From assembly GCF_021568285.1 (NCBI RefSeq), contig NZ_JAKGTQ010000001.1:248001-312000 (forward strand): 64,000 bases of DNA, written 5' to 3'. This DNA is from Rheinheimera sp. UJ63 (GTDB lineage Bacteria; Pseudomonadota; Gammaproteobacteria; Enterobacterales; Alteromonadaceae). The notes under the pieces are model-generated. The model was not told the origin of the DNA. It worked only from the letters and a program-made list of their open reading frames with translations, and made no database searches. The translations under genes and the position numbers were made by a program. Below, one piece after another: positions 29,467-37,823 of this stretch. Within the stretch, counting starts at the first letter, position 1. Each line of letters starts with the position of its first letter.

Positions 29467-29501
29467 AAAAAAACAGGCTTTTATCAACGATAAAAGCCTG
29501 T
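29467..29501 (-). terminator. terminator of proBA
   Basis: ACAGGCTTTTATC / GATAAAAGCCTGT with a three-base loop, followed on the minus strand by TTTTTTT, lies about 20 bp after the proA stop. Confidence 0.9.
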
Positions 29502-29521
29502 AATAACTTCGTCGTGTTCTT

Positions 29522-30775
29522 TTAAACGCGGGTTTGCCCCACGCCGGTAACCACATACTTTTCGGTGGTTAATGCTTCAAGCCCCATAGGCCCATAAGCA
29601 TGTAACTTACTGGTAGAAATACCGATTTCCGCACCTAAACCTAACTCGCCACCATCAGAAAAACGTGAGGAGGCGTTATGCATGACCACCGCAGTATCGA
29701 CGGTAGCAATAAAACGGTCAGCATTAGCTTGATCTTCTGTACAAATCACTTCGGTATGTTGGCTGCCAAAACGATCAATATGGGCAATGGCACCGTCAAA
29801 ATCAGCAACAACCCGCACGGCAATTTCCGGCGCAAGGTATTCTTGGCCAAATTCATCTTCCGCAATAACTGAGGCACCACTAAAATACGGTAAACTTTGT
29901 GCACAAGCATGCACCTTAACGTGATTTTCGGCTAAGGCCGCGGCAACTTTAGGTAAAAAACTATCTGCAATCGATTGATGTACGAGTAAGCCTTCTAAGG
30001 CGTTACACACACCAGGACGTTGCACTTTACCGTTAATTAATAAGTTAAGGGCCATCTCGGGTTTTGCGCTGGCATCCACAAATAAATGGCAAACACCTTT
30101 AAAGTGCTGGATCACCGGAATACGGCTATGCTCAGTTACAAAACGAATTAAGCCTTCACCACCCCGTGGGATCACTAAATCGATGTAATCATCCTGCTTT
30201 AACAACGCCAGTAATAAATTACGATCAGGATCGGGCACAATACTAATCACCGCATCAGGCAGATTATGTTCGGCTAACGCCTGACGCATAGCAGCGGCAA
30301 TCGCTAAGCTCGTTTTAATCGCTTCCCGACCACAACGTAAAATCACGGCATTACCCGATTTGAAACACAAAGCACCAGCATCAGCCGTTACATTTGGGCG
30401 CGCTTCATAAATCATGCAAATTACGCCAAGCGGAATACGACGCTTGGCAATATTGATGCCGTTAGGCCGTTGCTCAATTTGGCGGGTTAACCCCACCGGA
30501 TCGGGCAGCTGGATAATTTGCTCAATGGCACTGGCCATCGCTTCAATGCGCTCAGCGGTTAACGTTAAACGATCAACCATGGCCGCGGCTGTGCCATTGG
30601 CCGTCGCCTCTGCTACTTCGGCACGGTTTTCGGCTAAAATAGTTGGCGTGGCTTGACGAATCTTATCGGCAAACGACTGCAATACGATATTTTTTTGCTC
30701 GGTGCTTAATACGGCTACCGCTTTTGCCGCCACTGCGGCTTCTGCAGCAAGCTTAGCTGCAACATCATTACTCAT
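29522..30775 (-). CDS. proA: gamma-glutamyl phosphate reductase
   Basis: 417 residues of the aldehyde dehydrogenase superfamily. Family segments include YEARPNVTADAGALCFKSGN, the region with the catalytic cysteine (GKVQRPGVCNALEGLLVH), and FGSQHTEVICTED. It reduces gamma-glutamyl phosphate to glutamate semialdehyde with NADPH, the second step of proline synthesis. It overlaps proB by four bases (ATGA). Confidence 0.97.
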   Translation of the reverse strand: MSNDVAAKLAAEAAVAAKAVAVLSTEQKNIVLQSFADKIRQATPTILAENRAEVAEATANGTAAAMVDRLTLTAERIEAMASAIEQIIQLPDPVGLTRQIEQRPNGINIAKRRIPLGVICMIYEARPNVTADAGALCFKSGNAVILRCGREAIKTSLAIAAAMRQALAEHNLPDAVISIVPDPDRNLLLALLKQDDYIDLVIPRGGEGLIRFVTEHSRIPVIQHFKGVCHLFVDASAKPEMALNLLINGKVQRPGVCNALEGLLVHQSIADSFLPKVAAALAENHVKVHACAQSLPYFSGASVIAEDEFGQEYLAPEIAVRVVADFDGAIAHIDRFGSQHTEVICTEDQANADRFIATVDTAVVMHNASSRFSDGGELGLGAEIGISTSKLHAYGPMGLEALTTEKYVVTGVGQTRV

Positions 30776-31893
30776 ATTTTCTCCAGTAACATCATTTCAC
30801 TGCGATGGATCACGGCGTTACTACCGTTGGGACAATAACCTAAATAATCGGCAATATGCTGGGTTTTTTGTCCTTTAATTGAAAACAATTCACTCGCACT
30901 AAAGCGTGTTACGCCTTTAGCAATAGAGCGCTTGCCGTTAGAGCAACGAACGATCACCGCATCACCTGATTCAAACTCGCCTTTTACTTCAACAATACCA
31001 CTGCTGAGTAAAGAAGCACCGTTATCACGTAGCGCATCGATACAACCGCTATCAACCCAAATTTCGCCTTTGGCACGTAAGGTATGTCTAACCCAATGTT
31101 TTTTAGCCGGTAACGGATTTTTTTGAGCATAAAATATCGTGCCCGGATTCTTGCCCGCTAAAAGACACTGAAAACTGTCAGCCTGATGCCCGTCTAAAAT
31201 CACGGTATCAACACCTTGTGTGGTGGCTTTTTCTGCTGCTTCAATTTTAGTACGCATCCCTCCCGTACCCACTGATGAAGTTGCACCACCGGCTAAGTCA
31301 TAAATGCGCTGATCAATTTTTTTGACAGTAGGGATTAAGGTCGCTTTCGGGTCTTTGTTTGGATCTGCAGTATACAAACCATCGACATCTGAACAGATAA
31401 TCAAGGCATCAGCCTGCGTTACCGTTGCAACCATAGCCGCTAAATTATCATTATCGCCTACTTTTAATTCTTCGGTAGCAATAGTGTCGTTTTCGTTAAC
31501 GATAGGCAATACACCATGATCTAGCAGTCGGCGCATAGTATTTTGCACGTTAACGTGGCGTACCCGATCGCTTAAATCACCGTGCGTCAGTAATACCTGA
31601 GCACAAGGAAAATCGAAACAACGGCTCCAGAAATTCATCATCTCATTTTGACCTACGGCAGCCATGGCGCGTTTTAAAGCCATAGGCACACGATGATGCT
31701 GGAAATTAAAATGGTGTCTACCAGCCGCTACACTGCCTGAAGAGACTAAAATCACTTCACGACCCAGTGAGCGACATTCGCGGATAAATTCGGCAATAGG
31801 ACGCAAATACTTTTCGCTGCATCCTTCATTGTCCGGCGCGATTAGGGCACTGCCGACTTTCAGTACAACCCTACGCCAGGATGGGTTAAGCAT
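30772..31893 (-). CDS. proB: glutamate 5-kinase
   Basis: 373 residues: an N-terminal amino-acid kinase domain (VVLKVGSALI, VSSGSVAAGR, VNENDTIA, DVDGLYTADP) and a C-terminal PUA domain (from about 280). It phosphorylates glutamate and is the feedback-controlled entry into proline synthesis. It is the first gene of proBA, with a GGAGG site before the ATG. A long noncoding stretch lies upstream. Confidence 0.97.
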   Translation of the reverse strand: MLNPSWRRVVLKVGSALIAPDNEGCSEKYLRPIAEFIRECRSLGREVILVSSGSVAAGRHHFNFQHHRVPMALKRAMAAVGQNEMMNFWSRCFDFPCAQVLLTHGDLSDRVRHVNVQNTMRRLLDHGVLPIVNENDTIATEELKVGDNDNLAAMVATVTQADALIICSDVDGLYTADPNKDPKATLIPTVKKIDQRIYDLAGGATSSVGTGGMRTKIEAAEKATTQGVDTVILDGHQADSFQCLLAGKNPGTIFYAQKNPLPAKKHWVRHTLRAKGEIWVDSGCIDALRDNGASLLSSGIVEVKGEFESGDAVIVRCSNGKRSIAKGVTRFSASELFSIKGQKTQHIADYLGYCPNGSNAVIHRSEMMLLEKI

Positions 31894-32218
31894 AATTCCT
31901 CCGTTATGTAAATCGGTGCATAGTCTAACAAAAACAGCCTAGCCCTACCACCCAACACCACGCGAACAACACTTAAAACCACAGTTAAAGGAGTAAAAAT
32001 AAGTGATAATTATCATTAATTTAGAAAAAAACATCGGTATTTTCAAACCTTGAATATGTAAAGGAAGCCCCTGATAACTGTAACAAAATTACAGATCCAC
32101 GCCGCTAACTTTTTCTGCAAAAACGCCCCCCATTATCACAAAAATAAAAAATCACTATTATTCTGATGAATAGTGGTTATAACGCCCTGTCACTAATCCA
32201 AATGGCCACCTGATCACT
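31894..32218. other. proB upstream region with a Fur-like palindrome
   Basis: 325 bp without a credible gene. It should hold the proB promoter. At 32001-32020 an A+T-rich palindrome (TGATAATTATCA core) matches about 12 of 19 positions of the Fur box, but there is no iron-related gene next to it. A small inverted repeat CTGTAA / TTACAG lies near 32077. Nothing else is recognised. Confidence 0.35.
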
Positions 32219-32597
32219 AGGGCTTGTTGACGTTTGCTGTTTAGATTTTGTTCGTTTGGCGATGTTTTGATCGCGAAACGAGGAGTGTAATTTAGTTATT
32301 CTAAATAAACGACGAGAGAAGCTACCGCGTCCTGCTCTCGCCCCTGACCTACATCCATGTAGGCCACAAAGAGCAAAGCATCGCCAGACGAACCCTTCGG
32401 GCAGCGTGTGGCTGGCATTTCTACTGCGTTATACGAAATATATCCTATATTTCGCCTTCGGCCAGCAGAGCTGTTCCCGTTTGTTCCATACAAACGGGTC
32501 GCTTGTTTATGTAGAATAACTACACGGCACAAGCTCTGCCTTGTATAAATACCAGCCACTCAGCTGCAAAAACAACCAGCAAACGTCAACAAGCCCT
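32219..32597. mobile_element. MITE-like element with 21 bp terminal inverted repeats
   Basis: Bases 32219-32239 (beginning AGGGCTTGTTGACGTTTG) and 32577-32597 are perfect inverted repeats of 21 bp that bound 379 bp. Inside are at least five stem-loops: 32252-32281 (TCGTTTGGCGAT arm, one mismatch), 32313-32340 (CGAGAG/CTCTCG), 32348-32363 (CCTACAT/ATGTAGG), 32434-32454 (CGAAATATA/TATATTTCG) and 32476-32498 (CCCGTTTGT/ACAAACGGG). There is no transposase and no clear target-site duplication. It looks like a miniature inverted-repeat element or a structured dispersed repeat; the copy number is unknown from one window. Confidence 0.7.
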
Positions 32598-33007
32598 GTC
32601 AGCACTGTGTGGCGATTAAAATACATGGCTTCAACATTAAGTTTTGCCGCAAGCATCGGGATTTAACGCACACTGGATACAGCGATAATTTAACTTATTT
32701 AATGCCCTACTAAAAACCCTGAGCATTTAGCCCTAGGTACTCAGCCATGAGCATTAAAACGTGCAAACGAAGCGGGCTCAGTGAGAGCAGTAAAACTGCC
32801 CAGCAAATGTCAATTACCATGGCAAGCATAAACACAAATGCTCGTTAAATGTGCTGTGCGAGGTGTTTGGGTCTTAATTAAAGCATTTGTTTTAGACAAA
32901 GCAGTTGTGCTGATACGGCATGTGTTTAACCCGCATTTGCATGATCAAATCAACCGGTCGGCGACCTAAAGAGAGAATATCTAATGAAGCTGCGTAACAA
33001 ATAAAAA
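32598..33007. other. noncoding stretch between the MITE-like element and the tRNA-remnant array
   Basis: 410 bp in which no gene, strong terminator or tRNA is recognised. It would receive the end of the minus-strand tRNA transcript, but I see no hairpin with a T-run here. A short palindrome GGTCGGCGACC near 32959 may be a more decayed trace of the adjacent repeats. Confidence 0.4.
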
Positions 33008-33458
33008 TGGTCGGGGGTACCGGAGTTGAACCTGCGATTGCATGAATGAACACAAACATGTGCATGAAAATTATTGTAATGTGAGATTTTGATTCGGGAA
33101 ATTTAAGACTTAGGGAGAATGGTCGGTGATGCAGGATTTGAACTTGCGACTGCATGAGTGAACACAAACATGTGCATGAAAATTATTGTAAGGTGGGATT
33201 TTGATACGGAAATTTTGAAAATTAGGGAGAATGGTCGGTCATGCAGGATTTGAATCTGCGACTGCATGAATGAACACAAAACTGCGCATCAGAAATTATG
33301 ATGATATGAGATTTTTGTATAGGAAATTTAAGACTTAGGGAGAATGGTCGGTGATGCAGAATTTAAACTTGCGACTGCATGAATGAACACAAAACTGTGC
33401 ATCAGAAATTATGATGATATGAGATTTTTGTCTAGGAAATTTAAAACTTAGGGGAGAA
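33008..33458 (-). repeat. tandem array of four units carrying tRNA-Pro 3' ends
   Basis: Four units start (CCA side) at 33008, 33120, 33232 and 33345, with the intact tRNA-Pro at 33459 next in register, giving periods of 112, 112, 113 and 114 bp. Each unit begins with about 30 bp equal or close to the tRNA 3' end: CCA, discriminator, 3' acceptor strand and T arm. A shared A+T-rich spacer of about 82 bp follows. Units 1 and 2 share one spacer version, units 3 and 4 another. Unit 1 has a diverged acceptor strand. The 5' half of the tRNA is absent from every unit, so none can be a functional tRNA. Confidence 0.88.
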
Positions 33459-33535
33459 TGGTCGGTGATGCAGGATTTGAACCTGCGACCCCTTGGACCC
33501 AAACCAAGTGCGCTACCAAACTGCGCCAATCACCG
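33459..33535 (-). tRNA. tRNA-Pro (anticodon TGG)
   Basis: 77 nt cloverleaf: acceptor CGGTGAT/ATCACCG with encoded CCA, anticodon stem CTTGG/CCAAG with loop TTTGGGT, and T loop TTCAAAT. It is the last intact tRNA of the minus-strand operon, directly upstream of the remnant array. It differs from the first tRNA-Pro by one base in the D arm. Confidence 0.96.
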
Positions 33536-33544
33536 ACAAGGGGA

Positions 33545-33620
33545 TGGGGTGGATGATGGGGTTCGAACCCACGACAACCGGAATCACAATCCGGGGCTCT
33601 ACCAACTGAGCTACAACCAC
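33545..33620 (-). tRNA. tRNA-His (anticodon GTG)
   Basis: The anticodon loop ATTGTGA and T loop TTCGAAC are normal, CCA is encoded, and the base before the acceptor (33621) supplies the G-1 typical of tRNA-His. The acceptor strands read GTGGTTG and CATCCAC, which leaves a T-T mismatch at the fifth pair; the expected partner strand would be CAACCAC. Confidence 0.93.
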
Positions 33621-33644
33621 CACAATTTGAAACTTTGCACCAAA

Positions 33645-33721
<77 letters not shown>

Positions 33722-33769
33722 ACATGTCAAACGCCTATCTGGGACTCTCTTAATTTTGTAAATTAAGAT

Positions 33770-33800
33770 TGGTCGGTGATGCAGAATTTGAACCTTCGAC
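33770..33800 (-). repeat. decayed tRNA-Pro 3' end inside the tRNA operon
   Basis: 31 bp matching the 3' end of tRNA-Pro (CCA, acceptor strand exact, T arm with substitutions that break its stem) lie between the first tRNA-Pro and tRNA-Arg. No 5' half is present. It is a fifth remnant of the same kind as the distal array. Confidence 0.8.
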
Positions 33801-33852
33801 GTCTTGCATCGATAACACCCAAACTAAGCATATAATCTAACCAATTTAAAAT

Positions 33853-33929
33853 TGGTCGGTGATGCAGGATTTGAACCTGCGACCCCTTGGACCCAAACCA
33901 AGTGCGCTACCAAGCTGCGCCAATCACCG
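33853..33929 (-). tRNA. tRNA-Pro (anticodon TGG)
   Basis: 77 nt with the same acceptor, anticodon arm and T arm as the second tRNA-Pro, and encoded CCA. It is the promoter-proximal gene of the operon Pro-Arg-His-Pro. A strong promoter ends about 30 bp upstream. Confidence 0.96.
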
Positions 33930-33958
33930 ACAACGTTACATCGCTGCAACGGGGCGGA

Positions 33959-33987
33959 ATATTAACGCCCGCCATGCACACCGTCAA
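33959..33987 (-). promoter_or_regulatory. sigma-70 promoter of the tRNA operon
   Basis: Minus strand: TTGACG, 17 bases, TAATAT, followed by a G+C-rich stretch (TCCGCCCCG). The near-consensus elements with a G+C-rich discriminator are the hallmark of stringently controlled stable-RNA promoters. The -10 lies about 30 bp upstream of the first tRNA-Pro. Confidence 0.85.
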
Positions 33988-34139
33988 ACCTTTTTTTAGG
34001 TATTTACGCTGATTGGCTATTATTTGAACCTAATTGCCCCTTGCTGGCGGTTATTCATGTTTGCTACGGACGATGATAGCGTTCTTTTGGCAGCTGTGCG
34101 AAAATATTGCTCTTTTTAGTTCCTAGGAAATCAGCAGGC

Positions 34140-35000
34140 ATGACAGCACAAATAATAGATGGCAAAGCCGTTGCTAACGCAACAAAAGACAAAGTCGCCG
34201 CTCAGGTACGCGCTCGCGTAGCAGCCGGAAAACGAGCTCCCGGACTTGCCGTTGTATTAGTTGGGCTTGATGCAGCCTCACAAGTGTATGTTGGCAGCAA
34301 ACGCAAAGCCTGCGAAGAAGTGGGTTTTCATTCGGTATCTTACGATCTTCCGGCTGAAACCAAGCAACAACAATTGTTGGAGCTTATCGATACGTTAAAT
34401 AATGACAACAGCATCGATGGTATTTTAGTACAACTGCCCTTGCCGGCAGGGTTAGACGCTTCGGCTATTTTAGAGCATATTCACCCGCACAAAGATGTCG
34501 ATGGTTTTCATCCCTATAATATCGGCCGCTTAGCGCAGCGTATGCCAGCCCTTCGCCCTTGCACCCCTAAAGGTATTATGACGTTACTGCAAAGTACCGG
34601 CGTAAACGTTAAAGGTATGGATGCGGTTGTCGTGGGTGCATCTAATATAGTCGGTCGCCCTATGGCTCTGGAATTGCTCCTCGCCGGTTGTACAACAACG
34701 GTCTGCCATAAATTTACCCGCAATTTAGAAGAGCAAGTGCGTCGTGCGGATTTATTGGTTGTCGCCGTAGGTCGGCCTGAGTTTATTCCTGGTGATTGGA
34801 TCAAGCCCGGTGCTCTGGTCGTTGATGTCGGCATCAATCGCTTAGACAGTGGCAAACTGGTAGGTGATGTCGAATATGCTAAAGCGGTTAAATTGGCTCG
34901 CTATATTACACCTGTCCCTGGTGGTGTTGGCCCAATGACCGTAGCCAGTTTAATTGAAAACACGTTAGAAGCGTGTGAGCTTTATCACGACAGTAAATAA
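34140..35000 (+). CDS. folD: bifunctional methylenetetrahydrofolate dehydrogenase / methenyl-THF cyclohydrolase
   Basis: 286 residues from the ATG at 34140 ([12 protein letters not shown]); an upstream in-frame start at 34107 is not conserved. Signature segments are present: [30 protein letters not shown], the nucleotide-binding [11 protein letters not shown] and the C-terminal [13 protein letters not shown]. It interconverts 5,10-methylene- and 10-formyl-THF with NADP. It is transcribed away from the tRNA operon and ends at a terminator shared with cysS. Confidence 0.97.
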   Translation: MTAQIIDGKAVANATKDKVAAQVRARVAAGKRAPGLAVVLVGLDAASQVYVGSKRKACEEVGFHSVSYDLPAETKQQQLLELIDTLNNDNSIDGILVQLPLPAGLDASAILEHIHPHKDVDGFHPYNIGRLAQRMPALRPCTPKGIMTLLQSTGVNVKGMDAVVVGASNIVGRPMALELLLAGCTTTVCHKFTRNLEEQVRRADLLVVAVGRPEFIPGDWIKPGALVVDVGINRLDSGKLVGDVEYAKAVKLARYITPVPGGVGPMTVASLIENTLEACELYHDSK

Positions 35001-35016
35001 CGGTGACAGTTGCCAT

Positions 35017-35043
35017 AAAAAAACCGCCATCGGCGGTTTTTTT
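35017..35043. terminator. bidirectional terminator between folD and cysS
   Basis: ACCGCC / GGCGGT with loop ATC, flanked by seven A and seven T, lies between two convergent genes. Confidence 0.9.
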
Positions 35044-35060
35044 ATGGTGCAATGACCGTT

Positions 35061-36440
35061 TTAAGCCTTGCGCCAACTGGTCACGCCATTTTTATCTTCA
35101 ACAATAATGCCTTTAGCGGTTAATTCAGCGCGAGCCGCGTCAGCCGCGGCCCAATCTTTAGCGGCACGAGCCGCATTGCGCTGGGCAATTAACGCTTCAA
35201 TTTCTGCCACATCGCTATCTGATGCGCCACTTTGTAAAAAGGTTTCGGCATCGCCCTGCAGCAAGCCCAGTACGCCCGCTAAAAGTGTCAGCAAACCCGC
35301 TAGCTCTGCGGCTTTTGCTGGCTCAGCCTCTTTAAAGCGATTCACCTCACGCGCTAATTCAAACAATACCGGCAAAGCTTCAGGCGTATTGAAGTCATCA
35401 TCCATCGCGGCTTTAAAACGCACAATATATGGGCTGGCCAAATCAATGCTATGGCTTGGCGTTACTGAACGCAGCGCAGTGTAAAGTCGTCCTAGCGCGG
35501 CATGTGCTTGCTCTAAGTTTTCTTTAGAGTAATTTAATTGGCTACGGTAATGGCTAGACAGTAGGAAATAACGTACCGCTTCTGCATTATATTCAGCTAA
35601 TACATCTTTTACCGTAAAGAAATTGCCAAGTGACTTCGACATTTTTTCTTTATCAACTTGCACCATACCAGTATGGATCCAGGTATTGACGTACTTTTGG
35701 CCATGGGCACAGGTAGATTGTGCTATCTCATTTTCATGATGAGGAAACTGTAAGTCTGAACCGCCACCATGAATATCGAAATGTTCGCCCAAATGCTTAG
35801 CGCTCATGGCAGAACATTCAATATGCCAACCGGGCCGACCATTGCCCCAAGGTGAAGCCCAGAACGGCTCACCCGGCTTGGTACCTTTCCATAACACAAA
35901 GTCTAATGGATCATCTTTATTTTGCGCCACTTCTACCCGAGAACCGGCTTGTAACATATCTAGGTTTTGTTGGCTTAACGCACCATATTCAGCATATTTA
36001 CTGACATCAAACAGTACATCGCCATCTGCTGCAACATAGGCATAACCTTTGGCAACTAAGGTTTCGATCAGGCTAATAATCTCGGCCATGTGAGTGGTCA
36101 CTTTCGGCTCAATATCGGCGGGTAATAACCCTAAAGCCGCAAAGTCGGCATGCATTGCCGCGGTAAAGCGTGCGGTTAAAGCATCGCAACTTTCGTTGTT
36201 TTCTGCCGCGCGCTTAATAATTTTGTCGTCAACATCGGTGATATTTCGCACATAGGTCACGTCATAACCGCTAAAACGTAAGTAGCGATTAATGACATCA
36301 AACGCAACATAAGTGCGGGCATGCCCTACATGGCAGTGGTCGTAAATGGTAATGCCACAAACATACAAGGCCACTTTCCCCGGAATGATAGGTTTGAAGA
36401 CTTCTTTTTGGCGGCTTAAGGTATTGTATATCTGTAACAT
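35061..36440 (-). CDS. cysS: cysteinyl-tRNA synthetase
   Basis: 459 residues of class I synthetase type. HIGH-like motif HVGHART, KMSKS motif ([13 protein letters not shown]), and zinc ligands Cys28, Cys209 region (HIECSAMS), His and Glu in HHENEIAQS. It charges tRNA-Cys. It is divergent from ppiB, an arrangement conserved in many gammaproteobacteria. Confidence 0.97.
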   Translation of the reverse strand: MLQIYNTLSRQKEVFKPIIPGKVALYVCGITIYDHCHVGHARTYVAFDVINRYLRFSGYDVTYVRNITDVDDKIIKRAAENNESCDALTARFTAAMHADFAALGLLPADIEPKVTTHMAEIISLIETLVAKGYAYVAADGDVLFDVSKYAEYGALSQQNLDMLQAGSRVEVAQNKDDPLDFVLWKGTKPGEPFWASPWGNGRPGWHIECSAMSAKHLGEHFDIHGGGSDLQFPHHENEIAQSTCAHGQKYVNTWIHTGMVQVDKEKMSKSLGNFFTVKDVLAEYNAEAVRYFLLSSHYRSQLNYSKENLEQAHAALGRLYTALRSVTPSHSIDLASPYIVRFKAAMDDDFNTPEALPVLFELAREVNRFKEAEPAKAAELAGLLTLLAGVLGLLQGDAETFLQSGASDSDVAEIEALIAQRNAARAAKDWAAADAARAELTAKGIIVEDKNGVTSWRKA

Positions 36441-36581
36441 TATGTCCTCTGACAGAAAATATGAATCATTAACAGCAAAATGCGGCGATTAGTTTAGCAT
36501 TGGCAGATGCTAGCCGCTATCCTTGCTTTATGATTTGACGGCAGTGCGTTAGAATGGCGCATCTGTAATGATAAGGAAAAA

Positions 36582-37079
36582 ATGATGGTTAGCTTACATA
36601 CTAATTTTGGCGTGATTAAATTAAATCTTTTTGCTGACAAGGCACCGGTGACCGTGGCTAACTTTATTAGCTACGTGAAAGATGGCTTTTTTGACAACAC
36701 TATTTTTCACCGGGTGATTGACGGCTTTATGATCCAAGGCGGTGGTTTCACTGCAGATATGCAGCAAAAAGAGACAAAAGAAACCATTAAAAACGAGGCT
36801 AACAACCGCGTCGCGAACAGCAAAGGCACCATCGCTATGGCGCGCACCAGCGATCCGCATTCTGCCACCTCACAGTTTTTTATCAACGTTGCGGATAATA
36901 GCTTCTTAAACTTTAGTGCTGAAAACGCTCAAGGCTGGGGTTACTGTGTATTTGGTGAAGTGGTTGAAGGTATGGACGTGGTTGAAAAAATCAAAGCGGT
37001 ACGCACGGGTCGTAACGCTGGTCACAGCGATGTACCGGTTGAGCCAGTAGTGATTGAACGTGCTGAGCTGAACGACTAA
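36582..37079 (+). CDS. ppiB: peptidyl-prolyl isomerase B (cyclophilin)
   Basis: 165 residues (164 if the second ATG at 36585 is used, which matches the E. coli start MVTFHTN better and has better spacing to AGGA). Cyclophilin motifs are [25 protein letters not shown] and [14 protein letters not shown]. No signal peptide, so it is the cytoplasmic isomerase. The lpxH gene follows after 3 bp. Confidence 0.96.
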   Translation: MMVSLHTNFGVIKLNLFADKAPVTVANFISYVKDGFFDNTIFHRVIDGFMIQGGGFTADMQQKETKETIKNEANNRVANSKGTIAMARTSDPHSATSQFFINVADNSFLNFSAENAQGWGYCVFGEVVEGMDVVEKIKAVRTGRNAGHSDVPVEPVVIERAELND

Positions 37080-37082
37080 ACC

Positions 37083-37823
37083 ATGTCACACACGCTGTTT
37101 ATTGCAGATTTGCATTTATCAGCAGAAAGGCCTGATATTACTCAGGCCTTTTTACAGTTTATTGCGCAGCAAGCGCCAGCGGCCGATGCACTGTATATTT
37201 TAGGCGATCTGTTTGAAGTCTGGATTGGTGACGATAATCCCGAACCGTTACTCGACACCGTCGCCCAGGTGTTAAAACCGCTCAGTCAGCACACGCCGAT
37301 TTACTTTATCCATGGCAATCGTGATTTTTTATTAAAACAACACTATGCCAAACGTGCGGGGTTAATTTTATTACCGCAACAGCAGGTCATTGATATTTAC
37401 GGGACCCCCACCCTCATCATGCATGGCGATAGCTTATGCACGATGGATGTGGCTTATCAAAAGTTTCGACGTTGGTGGGATCAAGCTTGGTGGCAACGAT
37501 TGATGCTCTCGTTACCCCTTTTTATTCGGCAAGCTTTAGCCCGCAAAGCGCGCGCCAAAAGCGCTATAGCCAAAGCACGTTATCAAACAATGGGTAGCGC
37601 CAACATTATGGATGTTACGCCAACCGAAGTGCCTAAAATAATGGCCGAGTATACCGTACAACATCTGATCCATGGCCACACACACCGCCCTGCGGTACAT
37701 CAATTAACCGTCAACAACCAACCCGCTTTGCGCTATGTGCTGGGAGATTGGTATAGTCAAAGCAGTTATCTCAAGGTAACCGCCGATCACTGGCAACTGG
37801 TCTTTAACCCGCTTGCGCCATAA
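37083..37823 (+). CDS. lpxH: UDP-2,3-diacylglucosamine hydrolase
   Basis: 246 residues of the calcineurin-like phosphoesterase family. The five metal-binding motifs are in order: ADLHLS, LGDLFEVWIGDD, HGNRDFLL, MHGDSLC and HGHTHRP. It makes lipid X in lipid A synthesis at the inner membrane. It follows ppiB by 3 bp, as in E. coli. Its 3' end overlaps the convergent miaE gene by 20 bp. Confidence 0.96.
   Translation: MSHTLFIADLHLSAERPDITQAFLQFIAQQAPAADALYILGDLFEVWIGDDNPEPLLDTVAQVLKPLSQHTPIYFIHGNRDFLLKQHYAKRAGLILLPQQQVIDIYGTPTLIMHGDSLCTMDVAYQKFRRWWDQAWWQRLMLSLPLFIRQALARKARAKSAIAKARYQTMGSANIMDVTPTEVPKIMAEYTVQHLIHGHTHRPAVHQLTVNNQPALRYVLGDWYSQSSYLKVTADHWQLVFNPLAP

Noticed and set aside
32296..32559. 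87-residue open frame on the minus strand
   Set aside because: It lies wholly inside the inverted-repeat element and runs through its hairpins, with no ribosome-binding site or domain. It is a by-product of the repeat.
33008..33458. Possible CRISPR array
   Set aside because: The unit is about 113 bp and the sequence between repeats is itself conserved, not unique spacers. The repeat is a tRNA 3' end and there are no cas genes.
32892..33529. Small frames on the minus strand over the tRNA region
   Set aside because: They read through tRNA-Pro and its 3' remnants; their repeated peptide segments simply mirror the DNA repeats.
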